64,000 nt of DNA from the NCBI GenBank assembly GCA_033725935.1, contig MU867118.1, forward strand, positions 124,001-188,000, given 5' to 3'. The translations under genes were made by a program, and so were the position numbers. Source of the stretch: Cladorrhinum sp. PSN259. Taxonomy: Eukaryota > Ascomycota > Sordariomycetes > Sordariales > Podosporaceae. Positions 1 to 11,400 of the stretch are shown here, one piece after another (the first letter of the stretch is position 1; the number at the start of each line of letters is the position of its first letter). The notes under the pieces were generated by a model. That model worked only from the letters and a program-made list of their open reading frames with translations. It was not told the origin of the DNA and made no database searches.

Positions 1-1854
1 CGGAACGTTGCATCCACCTTTTACTACCGCTCCAATTACGGTCAGAGTTGGCTTAACAGTAAAAAAGTAACAATACTCCCGGGATCCAACGTTATTCTCG
101 GTAAGGTACTAGGTGATGGTACGGGCGTATAACAGCCAGCAAAGAATGGAACAATAACCTACCGGTCGCGAAGTGGTAGTTACCTTCATGTTAGTGATGC
201 TCAGGTTTAAATGTATTGGGCACTTCGGAGAGCCCATACGAACTCCCCTCATGGCTTTAGTAAACGCGCGGCCAACCGGCTCCTACGCTGAACCTTCGCC
301 GCAGTATCGTTTGTCCACAACGTGGTAGGAACCTGCTGTGTGCTGATTCCGGATCGCCTGACCACAACACGCTGACATGCAATACCACGTCATCTAACTA
401 GGAATCTAAACCAACACGAGAGCTGGGCTATATGGGGGTTTGATGGTAAACTTCCTTCCCAATGCGTTTTCATTTAGAACAGACTACCTATTTCCTATCT
501 CATGCAACTAAAACTTCATGTTTTCCCATCACCTTTTTCATGGTGCAACCTCGGTTGGCGTAGGAAACTTCTGTCCAAGGTTTATTTCAAGATGTCTTTA
601 TTCTTATTTATGCAGCATTTATTTCAAGGTTATTTTATTTCTAAATAATAACTATTGCCGGTATAACCGTACGTAAAAAGTGGGGCTAAAGGGCGTGTTG
701 ATAGGGGCCGGCCTTATTACCATACCTATAAGCGCGGTTCCTAATCGGGAAGAAATTTCCCTGGGACTAAACTTTACGAGACTGAGTCTCGGATTATAGG
801 TTCATATTAAACATGGTTCAAAACCATTGACAAGTAGAACATTGAATTTGTATAATACGACATGTTAGTCTGAGGCTGTGCATAATATTCCAGGCTGAGC
901 ATATAATTATATGGCGCGGCCATTTACGTCACGGTGTCGCACAAGGCTGGACTGATCGCCGCAACACAGCTTTGGGCAGATTTACTTGTGACAGCCTGGT
1001 TGGTGTACATGTAGTGGCAGAAACCTGTCTATAAAACCTTTCACTGTTTGTGCGATATTCGCTGGTAATAGGATGTGTACCGAAATTTAGAGCAGGTACA
1101 AACCAAGATATTCTTTTAAACTTTGTGATGAGAAAAACCTAGGTATACGAATTATGATAAATATACTTTGCAGTCATGGAGGAAAGCAGTCCAGTGAGTT
1201 GCCGAAACCGAAATGGAAATCCGTATCAACGGACTCGCATCACATGTTCAATCTCTCCCCAGTCACATCTCACATCTCACTCTCATCTTGTGCAAGCATG
1301 CATTAAAACCCAATATTCTTGGCATAAACCACAGAGTTAGCAGAAAGATCACCAGCCCCTCAAAGTGTAATTCTTCTTCAACAACAGCGGTCAGTCATCA
1401 TTGGACGGGCTCACGCGGGGTAATCCAAAAGATAAACGCCAAGCGCGGCGCGGAAGCACGCCACATTCCTTCGATTTTCCAGAACCGGGCAGCGGGCTTT
1501 GGCGGTCTAGGCCTCGGAGCTTAGCGAGCTTATTCACCTTGCCCAACATGAAGAAAGTTCGATCAAAGCATGGTGCCATTGACTCTGAGTTCTCATGATT
1601 GGTCAGAGATAAACAGGTCTGAACACCGCCTACCCGATCCCAGCTCCCGCTACGTACCTATGCCGTTCTTGTGTGTTTGTTTCCTTTCTCGGATCCCAAT
1701 GGTAACCGCTTCGCTACCAGGGGATCCAAGTACCTTTTTGCCGCCATCATGCGGTGTTGCCCTTCTTTGTTTGTCTATTTGAGCGCCCCTTGTACGGATG
1801 TACAGATTTGTCTCTTTCGTCTCAACATCACAGACAGTCTTGGTCGAAGCCATC
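1..1854. other. 5' spacer without recognised gene
   Basis: I see no convincing gene. Bases 1-1200 are AT-rich, with short ORFs only; in a hand count of bases 601-720 TpA outnumbers ApT, while bases 841-1020 do not show this, so a mutated (RIP-affected) repeat is possible but not shown. Bases 1380-1850 are more GC-rich and probably hold the promoter and 5' leader of the antiporter gene that follows. The ORFs here overlap one another in several frames and have no family features. Confidence 0.5.
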
Positions 1855-4605
1855 ATGGCGACAGTGACTGCAACCGTTATAGTTGCGGTGACGAAAGCCG
1901 CCGGACCGGCCGCAACCACAACAGCCGCCAGAGCACCGGCTCAAGCTGGCATCTTTGAAGGGCTCAACCCGTCCATCTACAACCCTGCCGACCCCATCAT
2001 CCTCTTCATCATCCAAGCAACCATCGTCATTGCTCTCACTCGACTTCTCTACTGGCCCCTCTCCAAAATTCGAGAACCACGAGTCATAGCCGAAGTCATC
2101 GCCGGTATTCTCCTCGGTCCCTCAGTATGTGGTCGCATCCCGGGCTTCACCGCCGCCGTCTTTCCAGCAGCCGGCATGGCGCCCTTCCGTCTGGCAGCCA
2201 ACCTCGGTCTCGTCTTGTTCCTCTTCCTCGTCGGTCTGGAAATCAACCTCTCCTACCTCCTCAGTAACTGGCGCATCGCTCTGAGTGTGGCAGCTCTGGA
2301 CATGACCATTCCCTTTGGTATGGGAATAGCAGTCGCTTACGGCCTCTACAACGAATTCGCCTCTGAACCTGGCACGAACCCAATCTCGTTTGGCGTTTTT
2401 GCACTATTCGTCGGTGTTGCCATGGCCATCACCGCTTTCCCCGTTCTCTGCCGCATTTTGACTTCTCTCAAACTGCTCAACACCACCGTGGGCGTCATCG
2501 TCTTGACATCAGGCATAGCGAACGACGTAGTCGGTTGGGTCCTCCTCGCGTTGTGTGTCACACTCGTCAACGCCGGAGCCGGAATAACAGCCCTCTACGT
2601 CTTTCTCGTCGCAGTAGGATACAGTTTATTCCTGGCATACGCGGTCCGTCCAGCATTCATGTGGGTGCTCCGTCGCACTCGCAGTCTGGAGAATGGACCC
2701 ACGGAAGGAGTCGTCGCCTTGACCATCTTTATGGTGTTAGCCTCCTCGTTCTTTACCAGCGTCATCGGTGTCCACTCCATCTTTGGCGCATTCATGGTTG
2801 GCTTGATCTGCCCCCACGAGGGCGGATTCGCAATCAAATTGACCGAAAAAATCGAGGATCTGACATCAACATTATTCGTACCATTGTTCTTCGCCCTCTC
2901 GGGTCTAAACACCAACATCGGCCTCCTGGACTCTGGCATCATCTGGGGCTACGTCTGTGCAATCATCTTGGTCGCCTTCTTCAGTAAACTGGCCGGTGGA
3001 ACCCTCGGAGCAAGGATGAACGGCCTCGTCTGGCGGGAATCATTCACGATCGGCACTCTCATGTCCTGCAAGGGACTTGTCGAGCTGATCGTGCTCAACA
3101 TCGGTTTACAGGCCAGGATCCTGAGCACCCGCACATTTACAATGTTTGTCATCATGGCCCTCGTCACGACCTTCGTCACGGCTCCTTTGACATCCTGGCT
3201 GTACCCACCCTGGTACCAACAGAAACTCGACCTCTGGAAAAAGGGCAAAATCGACTGGGACGGCAACCCGATCCTTCCGGCTGACGGCTCCGACACGGCC
3301 CTCGAAGAACAGTACAGACGGGGAGACGCAGCCACCCGCTTGCTGGTGTACCTGCGCACCGACGGACTCTCCTCAATCTTGGGCCTCATTTATCTCTTCA
3401 CTTCGGCCTCGCCTCAATTTGAAAACACGACAGCTTCTTCCGAGAAATCTCCAGCAGCAGCAGAAAAAGCAGCAGAAATCCGACCTCTAAAAATACAGGG
3501 CTACCGTCTCCTCCCGCTCACGGACCGCAACTCATCAGTGATGAAGGTATCCGACATTGAAGATTTCGCCTCGCACGATCCCATCGTGAAAGCATTCGGC
3601 ACCTGCGTTTCCACGTCGGGTAATTCGACGGGCCGGGACGTCATAGTCTCCGGTCAAATAGCCGTCGTGCCGGAGGAGAGCTACGCGGACACCTTGGCCA
3701 CTCAAGCTTCCAAACTGAATTCCGATCTAATTTTGGTGCCCTGGAGCGAGACGGGGAGCGTTTCGGAAGTACAAAATTACTACTACGGCGGCGGTCTCAA
3801 GGGCGATCATCATGACGCACTGATGGAAAACACAGAGTTCTCCGAGTTGGTCGCTGAGATTTTTGAAAAGGGACGGTACTTGACGAGCGTGGGCGTTTAC
3901 GTCGATAAGGCCGTGTTTGAAGCCGGTCAAGAGGTTACTACCAAGACGGGGGGTGGAATGACGAGACAGCTGACGAGGGACGCGGTGGCCGGTATCAGTC
4001 TGGCCGAGGGGCAGGACCCGTTCGGGGCGGCAAAGTTTTATTCGGCTGACAGTAGGGGTGATAAACTCGTTAGGGTCCTGTTCAAGGCTGGAGAGGATGA
4101 TTTGTTTGCGGTTAAGCTCGGGTATCAGCTTGCGCAGAGCGGGAGGGTTCATCTTGAGGTTATGGTTGATGTTTCGGGGGGTGACAAGGATGGAGAGTTT
4201 GGGGTTCTGAAGGGAGTTATTGAGGAGGCGCTTGGGGAAAGCGCCGTGTTTACTGAGGTCAAGGATTTAGCTGGGTCCGTTGAGAAGCTGTTGGGGCCAA
4301 CGGACACGGGTTCGGTTTTGGTTATTGTTGGACGGTCCATGTCCGCTTCTGCGGCTACTGAGTCAGGTACCAGTGCTGGGTCGTCTTCTGAGACTAGTAC
4401 CAGTAAGGCTCTTGGACCAGTGGCTTTTCGTTTGGCTGCTGAGGTCAGGAAAGGGCCTGGCAGCACAGCAAAGGTCAGTGTTTTGGTTGTTCAGGCAAAG
4501 AATAACGGATCAGCTGTCGTGCCCCCGGGAGACGCTGGAAAGCCTGCCCTGACAAGAAAGGCCAGCACTTACTCCCAGGAGAGTGTTCATGATGAGTACA
4601 TGTAA
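1855..4605 (+). CDS. KHA1: K(+)/H(+) antiporter, CPA2 family (Kha1-like)
   Basis: A 916-residue monovalent cation/proton antiporter, expected in endomembranes (Golgi or vacuole in yeast Kha1), where it exchanges K+ for H+ and helps set luminal pH. Residues about 45-460 form the Na+/H+-exchanger domain, with roughly a dozen hydrophobic segments, the early stretch 'EPRVIAEVIAGILLGPS' and the transport-core motif 'SGIANDVVGW'. The remaining 450 residues are hydrophilic and cytosolic, as in fungal Kha1 proteins, with a Ser/Thr-rich end. The start was placed at the ATG in 'atcATGGCG'; the frame stays open upstream to a possible ATG at 1798, giving 19 extra residues that look unlike a real N-terminus. 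No intron is needed. It converges on the NRPS-like gene with an 811-bp spacer. Family assignment is firm; ion preference is inferred. Confidence 0.9.
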   Translation: MATVTATVIVAVTKAAGPAATTTAARAPAQAGIFEGLNPSIYNPADPIILFIIQATIVIALTRLLYWPLSKIREPRVIAEVIAGILLGPSVCGRIPGFTAAVFPAAGMAPFRLAANLGLVLFLFLVGLEINLSYLLSNWRIALSVAALDMTIPFGMGIAVAYGLYNEFASEPGTNPISFGVFALFVGVAMAITAFPVLCRILTSLKLLNTTVGVIVLTSGIANDVVGWVLLALCVTLVNAGAGITALYVFLVAVGYSLFLAYAVRPAFMWVLRRTRSLENGPTEGVVALTIFMVLASSFFTSVIGVHSIFGAFMVGLICPHEGGFAIKLTEKIEDLTSTLFVPLFFALSGLNTNIGLLDSGIIWGYVCAIILVAFFSKLAGGTLGARMNGLVWRESFTIGTLMSCKGLVELIVLNIGLQARILSTRTFTMFVIMALVTTFVTAPLTSWLYPPWYQQKLDLWKKGKIDWDGNPILPADGSDTALEEQYRRGDAATRLLVYLRTDGLSSILGLIYLFTSASPQFENTTASSEKSPAAAEKAAEIRPLKIQGYRLLPLTDRNSSVMKVSDIEDFASHDPIVKAFGTCVSTSGNSTGRDVIVSGQIAVVPEESYADTLATQASKLNSDLILVPWSETGSVSEVQNYYYGGGLKGDHHDALMENTEFSELVAEIFEKGRYLTSVGVYVDKAVFEAGQEVTTKTGGGMTRQLTRDAVAGISLAEGQDPFGAAKFYSADSRGDKLVRVLFKAGEDDLFAVKLGYQLAQSGRVHLEVMVDVSGGDKDGEFGVLKGVIEEALGESAVFTEVKDLAGSVEKLLGPTDTGSVLVIVGRSMSASAATESGTSAGSSSETSTSKALGPVAFRLAAEVRKGPGSTAKVSVLVVQAKNNGSAVVPPGDAGKPALTRKASTYSQESVHDEYM

Positions 4606-5416
4606 GGGAAGATATATGAGATAAATTTTGATGATAAATTTGATCCATGACATTCAAAGTCTATGTATTTCTAAACTATACCAACATCTTGTATCAGTAA
4701 GAGATGCCACCCTAACCGTGATTGTAGATTGGATGAGTAAACCAACCACACTTTAGAGGTCAGCTGGTGGCTTTTGTTCAAAGATCCTGAAATGCGAAAT
4801 CGGAAAAATCATATTCTAAGATGACAACTTTATTCTAATCTTAGGTACTTGGATTTTGAAATATGAAAGTAGTTTTGTTTTTAACCAACCGAGTGATTCT
4901 TTTGTTTCTTTTATTTATTTTCGCGTCAATCGCAAGGATAACTTGAAATTCTTTAACAAGACAAAACAATCAAACATAACGACACAGTAAATACAGGATT
5001 GGCCTTATTTTATAGAGTGCAGCTATAAACAATTACGGGAATAGAAGACTACCGCCGTATCAATTAAGAACACCGCCACAAAACCTGAAAAACATGATCA
5101 CTGATAGGCAGGGGAAAAAAAAAAAGAGTAAAATGAACAATATATCCCTGAAGCCACTTATCCAAGCAGCGCTATGCATGCAATAAGAGTGTTTTTCCAT
5201 CTTTCCCAATCAAATACAGGATATCCAAAGAACCCGCCCCAAAAATGAGTTACACTTCTTCCATCTTTCGAAAAATCCCTTAAAACGCCATCAAGTGCTA
5301 GGTGTGGTGGTGGTATAAACTTTGATAATATCCGACAAAGAAAGAAATAGGAAAAATAACAAGGCAAATATAAAGGGGTATAATCACACACAGTTATAAT
5401 AAAAAAGTTTATCACA
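4606..5416. other. AT-rich spacer between convergent genes
   Basis: This is the 3' flank of both the antiporter and the NRPS-like gene. It is AT-rich with A/T runs, including an A-tract near 5118, fits two 3' UTRs, and shows no gene. Confidence 0.6.
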
Positions 5417-8400
5417 TCACTCAACAATAGGAGTCATACCCGTCTTTCCCCAGACCTCGGCCCTAGTCAAAGTCCCCCTACTACTCCCGCTCCCCGTTTC
5501 CTTCATCTCCGGACTTCCCTGCCTTGCTGCTGCTCCCCCGCCAGCACTATACCGACTCTTTGGAGTCATCATAATCCCAGCGCCAGGAGGCCCGCCAGCT
5601 ACCAAACTCCCATTCTCGTCAGCTTGCAGTGTTGGTTCCGGGATAACCATTCCCGCCCAGACACCTTCCAATCCCAGCCCTGGCCCTGCTGCTGACCCAT
5701 CCACTACTGCAATTCCATGAGTTACAGCCGAACTACCATCCGTCATACTGTCCACCGAGTCAGCACCCAATGGACTGGCTTGTCTGAATGGTTTGCCAAG
5801 TGCAGAAGTAGCTCCCAGTTGCCCGTCGTGATGTTCTGCTTCCTCCGCAATAGGTTCGAAAGAAGGCAAAGTAGGCAGCTGAGGTGGACCAGGGGAAGGA
5901 AAAGACCCAACCGTCATGGCGGAATTGGGGCCGCGGGAGGAAAAGGTGCTCGAAAGAGAAGGCGACGAGATGGTGCTTATTATTTTAGGCGACATCTCGG
6001 CAACCATGGCAGATGCAAGCCCGATGGCTACTGGCGTTGTGGGCGTTGGCGGCGGAGGGTTATTAGAGTTGAGCATAGAGGAGGCGGTGGATGGGCGATT
6101 TATGCTATTCACTGGAGGAGAATTCGTGCGCGCGACGGTGCTGGCTAATCGGCGAATGCGGGTTCCGAGAGAGGTAGACGGCGCGCCGACGCTAATGTTC
6201 ATGCTCGGTTTGCGCTTCGATTCCTGCATTGATATGGGCTTGGGGCTGTCACTGAGACCTCGGTCTGGCTCCTTTGCTTTGTCCTTCCTTTGAGTGTCCC
6301 TGAAACCCTGCGGCTTGACTTTGGAGGCAATGAGCTCGAATTGCTTTAGCATGGTAGGGTTCTCAATAATCTCTTCCATGGTCACCTTGAGGTTTGAATC
6401 GGCACCTGGGATATTGACTTTGGGGAGCTCGCGGTTGAGCTGCTGCATCATTTGAGAAGCGGGAATAAGACTCCCCCAGAGATCATAGAAGGCTGCGTTG
6501 TGGACCTGATCATCCGGCACACCCAAGGCAAGAGGGTTGAGGATGGACAACCAAGTGTTGGAAACCGCTTGTCGTATAGCCTGGACTTGCTCATGGGCCA
6601 TGGAAGCGATCAGACTGGCACTGTCTGTGGCACCTGAAGCCAACGGAGGTGAGCTTGGCGTCATGGGTATCCTCTTCATCATACCCCGGTACTGAGAACC
6701 CATGGGGATGACTTCCTGCATCAGGCTGCCCGTGGTGAGAACGCCAATGTTGGCGGCAAGCATTTGGAGTGCACGCTCAGCAAAGGCTTCGGGAACCCTT
6801 TCTGAACAGAACTGGATGGTGAGATCAACACGGCCGGGTGGACGTTCAAAAGACCTGATGAGTAAGTCGGGCATATCCTGTGCGCGTGACTCGTTGATGG
6901 TGAACTTGCAAGCCGCCCCTCCCAGGTGGAAAGACTTGGGCTCCGACGGCAGGATGGCCGTGTCTTCCGTTTGGTGTTGCAGCACAGTGCTGAATCGAGT
7001 CCAGTAGGGCCACGGCGTGCACTTCTCCACGATGCTCAGGCTCCCAAGATTCTCAAACGGAGCGCTTGCGAGGTGCTGATTATGGACATATTGTAGCAAG
7101 CCAAGAGGCGTGAGTGATGTATCTGGAAATTGCACCCGAATTGGAATGATGTTGACGGTAGGTCCCATAACCCCAAGGACGGTACTGTTGTTGGGAAGTT
7201 TGATCCGGCGCCCGTCAATAAGCTCTCCGAAGACGACATCCGGTGTCGCCGACAGCGCTGCGAGTACCATTGCCCAGGCGCTCTTGAGCACCGTCTCGAA
7301 ACTGAAGCCGAGATTTCTCAAAGATCCAAGGGAAAGCATGGGATTCCGAACAGTCTTTGTGTGCGTCGACATCTGATATGGCTGAGTGTGGCCGACCACC
7401 TGCGTCATCACGGCACCCTCGAGCAACGCTCGCCAGTACTCCTCTGCCCCTGCTGCATTGGCAACCTGTGTACACCGCAAGAATTCGCAGTATGATGGTC
7501 TTTTGGGCGCGGCTTGGGAGCCATCATACAGCCGTTTGAGATCTTTGACCAACAGGGCAACTGAGAGGTCATCGTACTGAGCTTTGGACAGCCTGAGAAC
7601 CAAGATCGACTGTTTGCTGCCGTCAAGAAAGATGAACTTGGTCATGGGTGTCTCGAATCTGGTGCCTGACGACTGATCCTTCCTGATTACCTTGTCCAGC
7701 AAGTTTGCGAGACGCCAAGTTGGGCAGTATTGCCGTCGAAACTCAATGTCAGCCGACTTGAGAACAGCCTGGTAGACCCTTCGATTATATGGGACGAACA
7801 CGGTGCGTAGAATCGGATGGATCGTGATCAGCGTCCTGCAAGCCGTTTCCAGCTTCTTTGCGTCCACCACGCCGGTGAAGTTGAACGTTAGGTAGTTGAT
7901 ATTTGCGCGGCCTCGCAGCATGCCTGTCTCAATGTATCTGATCTGCACCGATGAAGCCTCAGCTGCATCCGCAATGGCACTCGGGTCCACACCAATCTTT
8001 GGAGCAATAACCTTTTCGATGAAAACCTCCTTGATGTTGTTGGGATTTGACGGCGCGGGCGAAGCTGAGGCAGTCTTTGGGACCGGGGAAGCGGGAGCTG
8101 ATGGAGCAGCGTGTATCGGGTGGACGCTTTGGGGGGTTTCGGCCGTTATAATCGCCCTGCTGATCTCGGTTAATGTTCCATTGCGGAGGATGTCGGCGAT
8201 ATCAACGGTAATGCCCTCATGGCGGCAAGCAGTTACCAACTGTGCAGCGAGAATGGCATCACCGCCCACACCAAAGAAAGTGTCGAGTGCCGAGATTTTG
8301 GCCTCTTCAAAACCGAGGACTCGCGCCCAGATGGACCTCATCTTCTCCTCACTCTCCGTGAGAGGTAATGGCTTAAGAGCCGGCAGCTTGGCCTCACTGG

Positions 8401-11400
8401 CAGCGTCGATAGTTGCCAGGTTGTAAAGCTCCTCGATAGTCATGCCGTTGATCATCTTCTGTAATCGTTTGCGATTCACTTTGAGGGATGCGGTGACTGG
8501 AAGGTGTTTGACGGGAATGAACACTGTCGGAACCATCGAAGGCGTGGATCGGTTCTTCAACCCAAATTCCACCAGCCTTTTCGTTGTCGCAAGTAGCTCC
8601 TTGGTGGCCGGACCCAGGTTTGACAGAGTCTCCTCGGCCTCCAGACGGTCTCCAAATTCGACAAACGCCGCCAGAATCGGGTCAGCTTGCCCTCTGAACG
8701 CGACAATATCGACAATCACATCCATCCCTAGTCCGAGGCAGCGTCGCAGGTACTGCTCGATATCCGTGACATTGACAATTTTACCGTCAAGTTCGATATC
8801 TTCACGCTTGCTGGAGATGAATTCCATCAGACCGCCTTGGGTGTATCGAGCGCGATGTCCAGTCTTGAAGTACCGTGCCTTGGACCCCATGGTCCCCAAC
8901 GCAGACATCTGGGTGAGCGTCGACTCTCTGTTCGGGTAAGAGAACCCTAGGGTTGGCCCTTCAACTACCAGTTCACCCACGGCTCCAACTGGAACACGCT
9001 TTTTGTGATCGTCGGGGTTGACAATCTGAAGAGTACCGCAGAACGGACGGCCAATGCTTCGCAAGTGATGCGTACCCATTGCCTCCAAAAACGAGATGCC
9101 TAACGGACAAACATCTTGAGGACCGTAGGCCAACACAACGCTGGCCTTTCCGTGCCAAATATTGTACGTGTCGTCGTCGAGACTTCGAGTGCGGAAGCAC
9201 ACAACCTGTAGAGATGGGAGCAACATGGGATCCAGCTTCCTCGATAGCATGGGCGTCATGTATGTCCAGTTCACCTGCATCCTGTTGACAGCAGCACCAA
9301 AATCCTGCAGTCTCTCTGCTGCCGATGGGACGCAGACGCAGGCGCCATACGCGAGTGTAGTAAATATCTCGGTGATGCAAATGTCCACATTGAAAGATGA
9401 TAGCTGCATGACGCGGCTGAGCGGGCTAATATGGGCTGCGGGGCCTTGGCCAATAAGGGCTGTTGAGAGAGCAGCATGGCTGAACGTGACGCCTCGGGCT
9501 TCGTTGGATGACGTTGGGACAAAGAGAATGCACGCTGCATCGGTTGGTGCCGCCATTGAGGTTACAGGTCCTTGGTTCTCTGGTAGCTGGCCCATGAGTT
9601 CATCCGTAACAACCACCACCTGTTCAAAAAGGTTGCTGAGAATAGGAGCGGCCAGTTCGGATGAAATGGCGACTCTCGAGTTGAGGCGCTCAAAGATGGG
9701 TTGGATCATGCCGAGTTCCAACGAGTCGATAGGGACAAAGGCGGCGCCGGACTTGAGTACAGCGAGCATAGCCAGAGGCGCCAGCCTGCACTTGTCCATT
9801 ACCACCGGTACCACCGAATGTGGCCCGACACCGACATCAACAAGATGGTGCGCCAGCTTGGTTGCTTCCTCTTCCAACTGAGCGTAGGTGTAAGATCCAT
9901 CCCAGGAACATATCGCCTGTGAAGAGGGCTGAATCTCGGCCTGTCTTGACACCAAGTCGTGCACCACTGTGTGTGACTGTCCCTCGGTCAACTGTGGCGA
10001 CTCGGCGTCCCATGCGAGGATCTGGGCATAATCCCTATCACTAAAGAGGTCGACCAAGCCCACAGAACTGTTGGGTGCCGTCAAGATCGCGCGGATGGCT
10101 TTCCCGAAAGTGCTGGCAACGGCAATCGCTTGGTCAGGAGACAGGATCCGCTGGCCAATATCCACAAACAGTTTCCCGCTCGAGAATCTTGTATTCACCA
10201 CAACGTCCGTGTCAAAGGTCTGTTGAAGCGTAATCGGTTTCAGTTCGAAGCTCGTCCGGGTCGAGTACTTGCTGTTCAATCCTGCCGGTTCTTCTGTAAA
10301 GGTTAGACAAGAGTTAAATAACCGCTCAGCGCCCTTCACACCCATGGCATGCTGAAGTTCGGCCATCGTAAAGTGCTGATGAGGCCAGTTCTGCACCAGC
10401 TCGTCCTCCACCTTTTGGAGCGCCAAGCTCAGCGGGCTGTAGGTCAAGAGCTCAAAGCAGCACGCAACTGTATTGGCGAATGACCCTACCGCGTGTCTCA
10501 TTTTGACGTTGGACTCATCGCGGCCAGCTGTCTGGAATCCAAAACAAACTTGATTAGACCCCGTGTAAACCCTCAAAAGAAGCCCCCATGCAAGTCGGAG
10601 AACCGCAGCAACAGTCGTCTTGTGTGTGCGAGTAAAAGCAGAAAGATCGTACGAGGTGATGTCGAGTTCGAGTCCCGAATTGATAAACCTTTGCTCGTCT
10701 GGAAGGACTGTCAGACGAGGAAAGTGGCATGGAGGCACGCCGGTAAGCTTCTCACGCCAATAGTCAAGACTGACCTCTTGGCGCACCGACTTGAGGAACC
10801 AAAGATAACGGGGATAGTGGAACTGCTCTGGCTCGTTGATGGCCCGTTCAGTGGCGTAGGTCCGTCTCAGGTCGTCCAGGAGAAGATGAATGCTGATCGA
10901 GTCACAGAGCGCAGTGCTGATGTCAAGCTTGACCAGTGTCCTTGTGGGTGCCTTGCAGACGGTAAGCCTGTGGAGAGGTTTGCTGTGCGTCGGCCTGAGG
11001 TTTGGAAGATTGCCGAGTTCGTGCACTGGATCCTCGGTCGGTGCAGTATCGATAAACAACATCTCTGGAGATGCTCGTCGAAGGATAACCTTGTCCCACA
11101 ACCCGGTCACGCTGACACTTTCGGTAAAGACGGTTCTTAAGGCTGCATGCCTCATAGTAACCTGTTGCCACGCCGTGCAAATCCGGGAAATATCGATAGG
11201 TTCACCAGTGGGCGATGCAAACTCATATATGGCGTGTAGATAGCACGTGTCAGGGCGTTGTGCCTGGCTAATCAAGATGCTTTGCTGAACCGCGGTAACT
11301 GGGTATATTGTCTCGATATCGCGCACGCTTGGCAGGTTCAGAGTAGCAAGTCGTTGGGTGTTAAAAGTCTGGAGACCCTCATATGTGACATCGAGATGTG

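Noticed and set aside
1..1200. Possible RIP-mutated transposon relic
   Set aside because: TpA excess appears in one hand-counted segment but not in another, and no terminal repeats or transposase similarity were seen.
7896..9881. Plus-strand ORFs of 165-239 codons inside the NRPS-like gene
   Set aside because: They are antisense shadows; the minus strand has continuous NRPS domain similarity.
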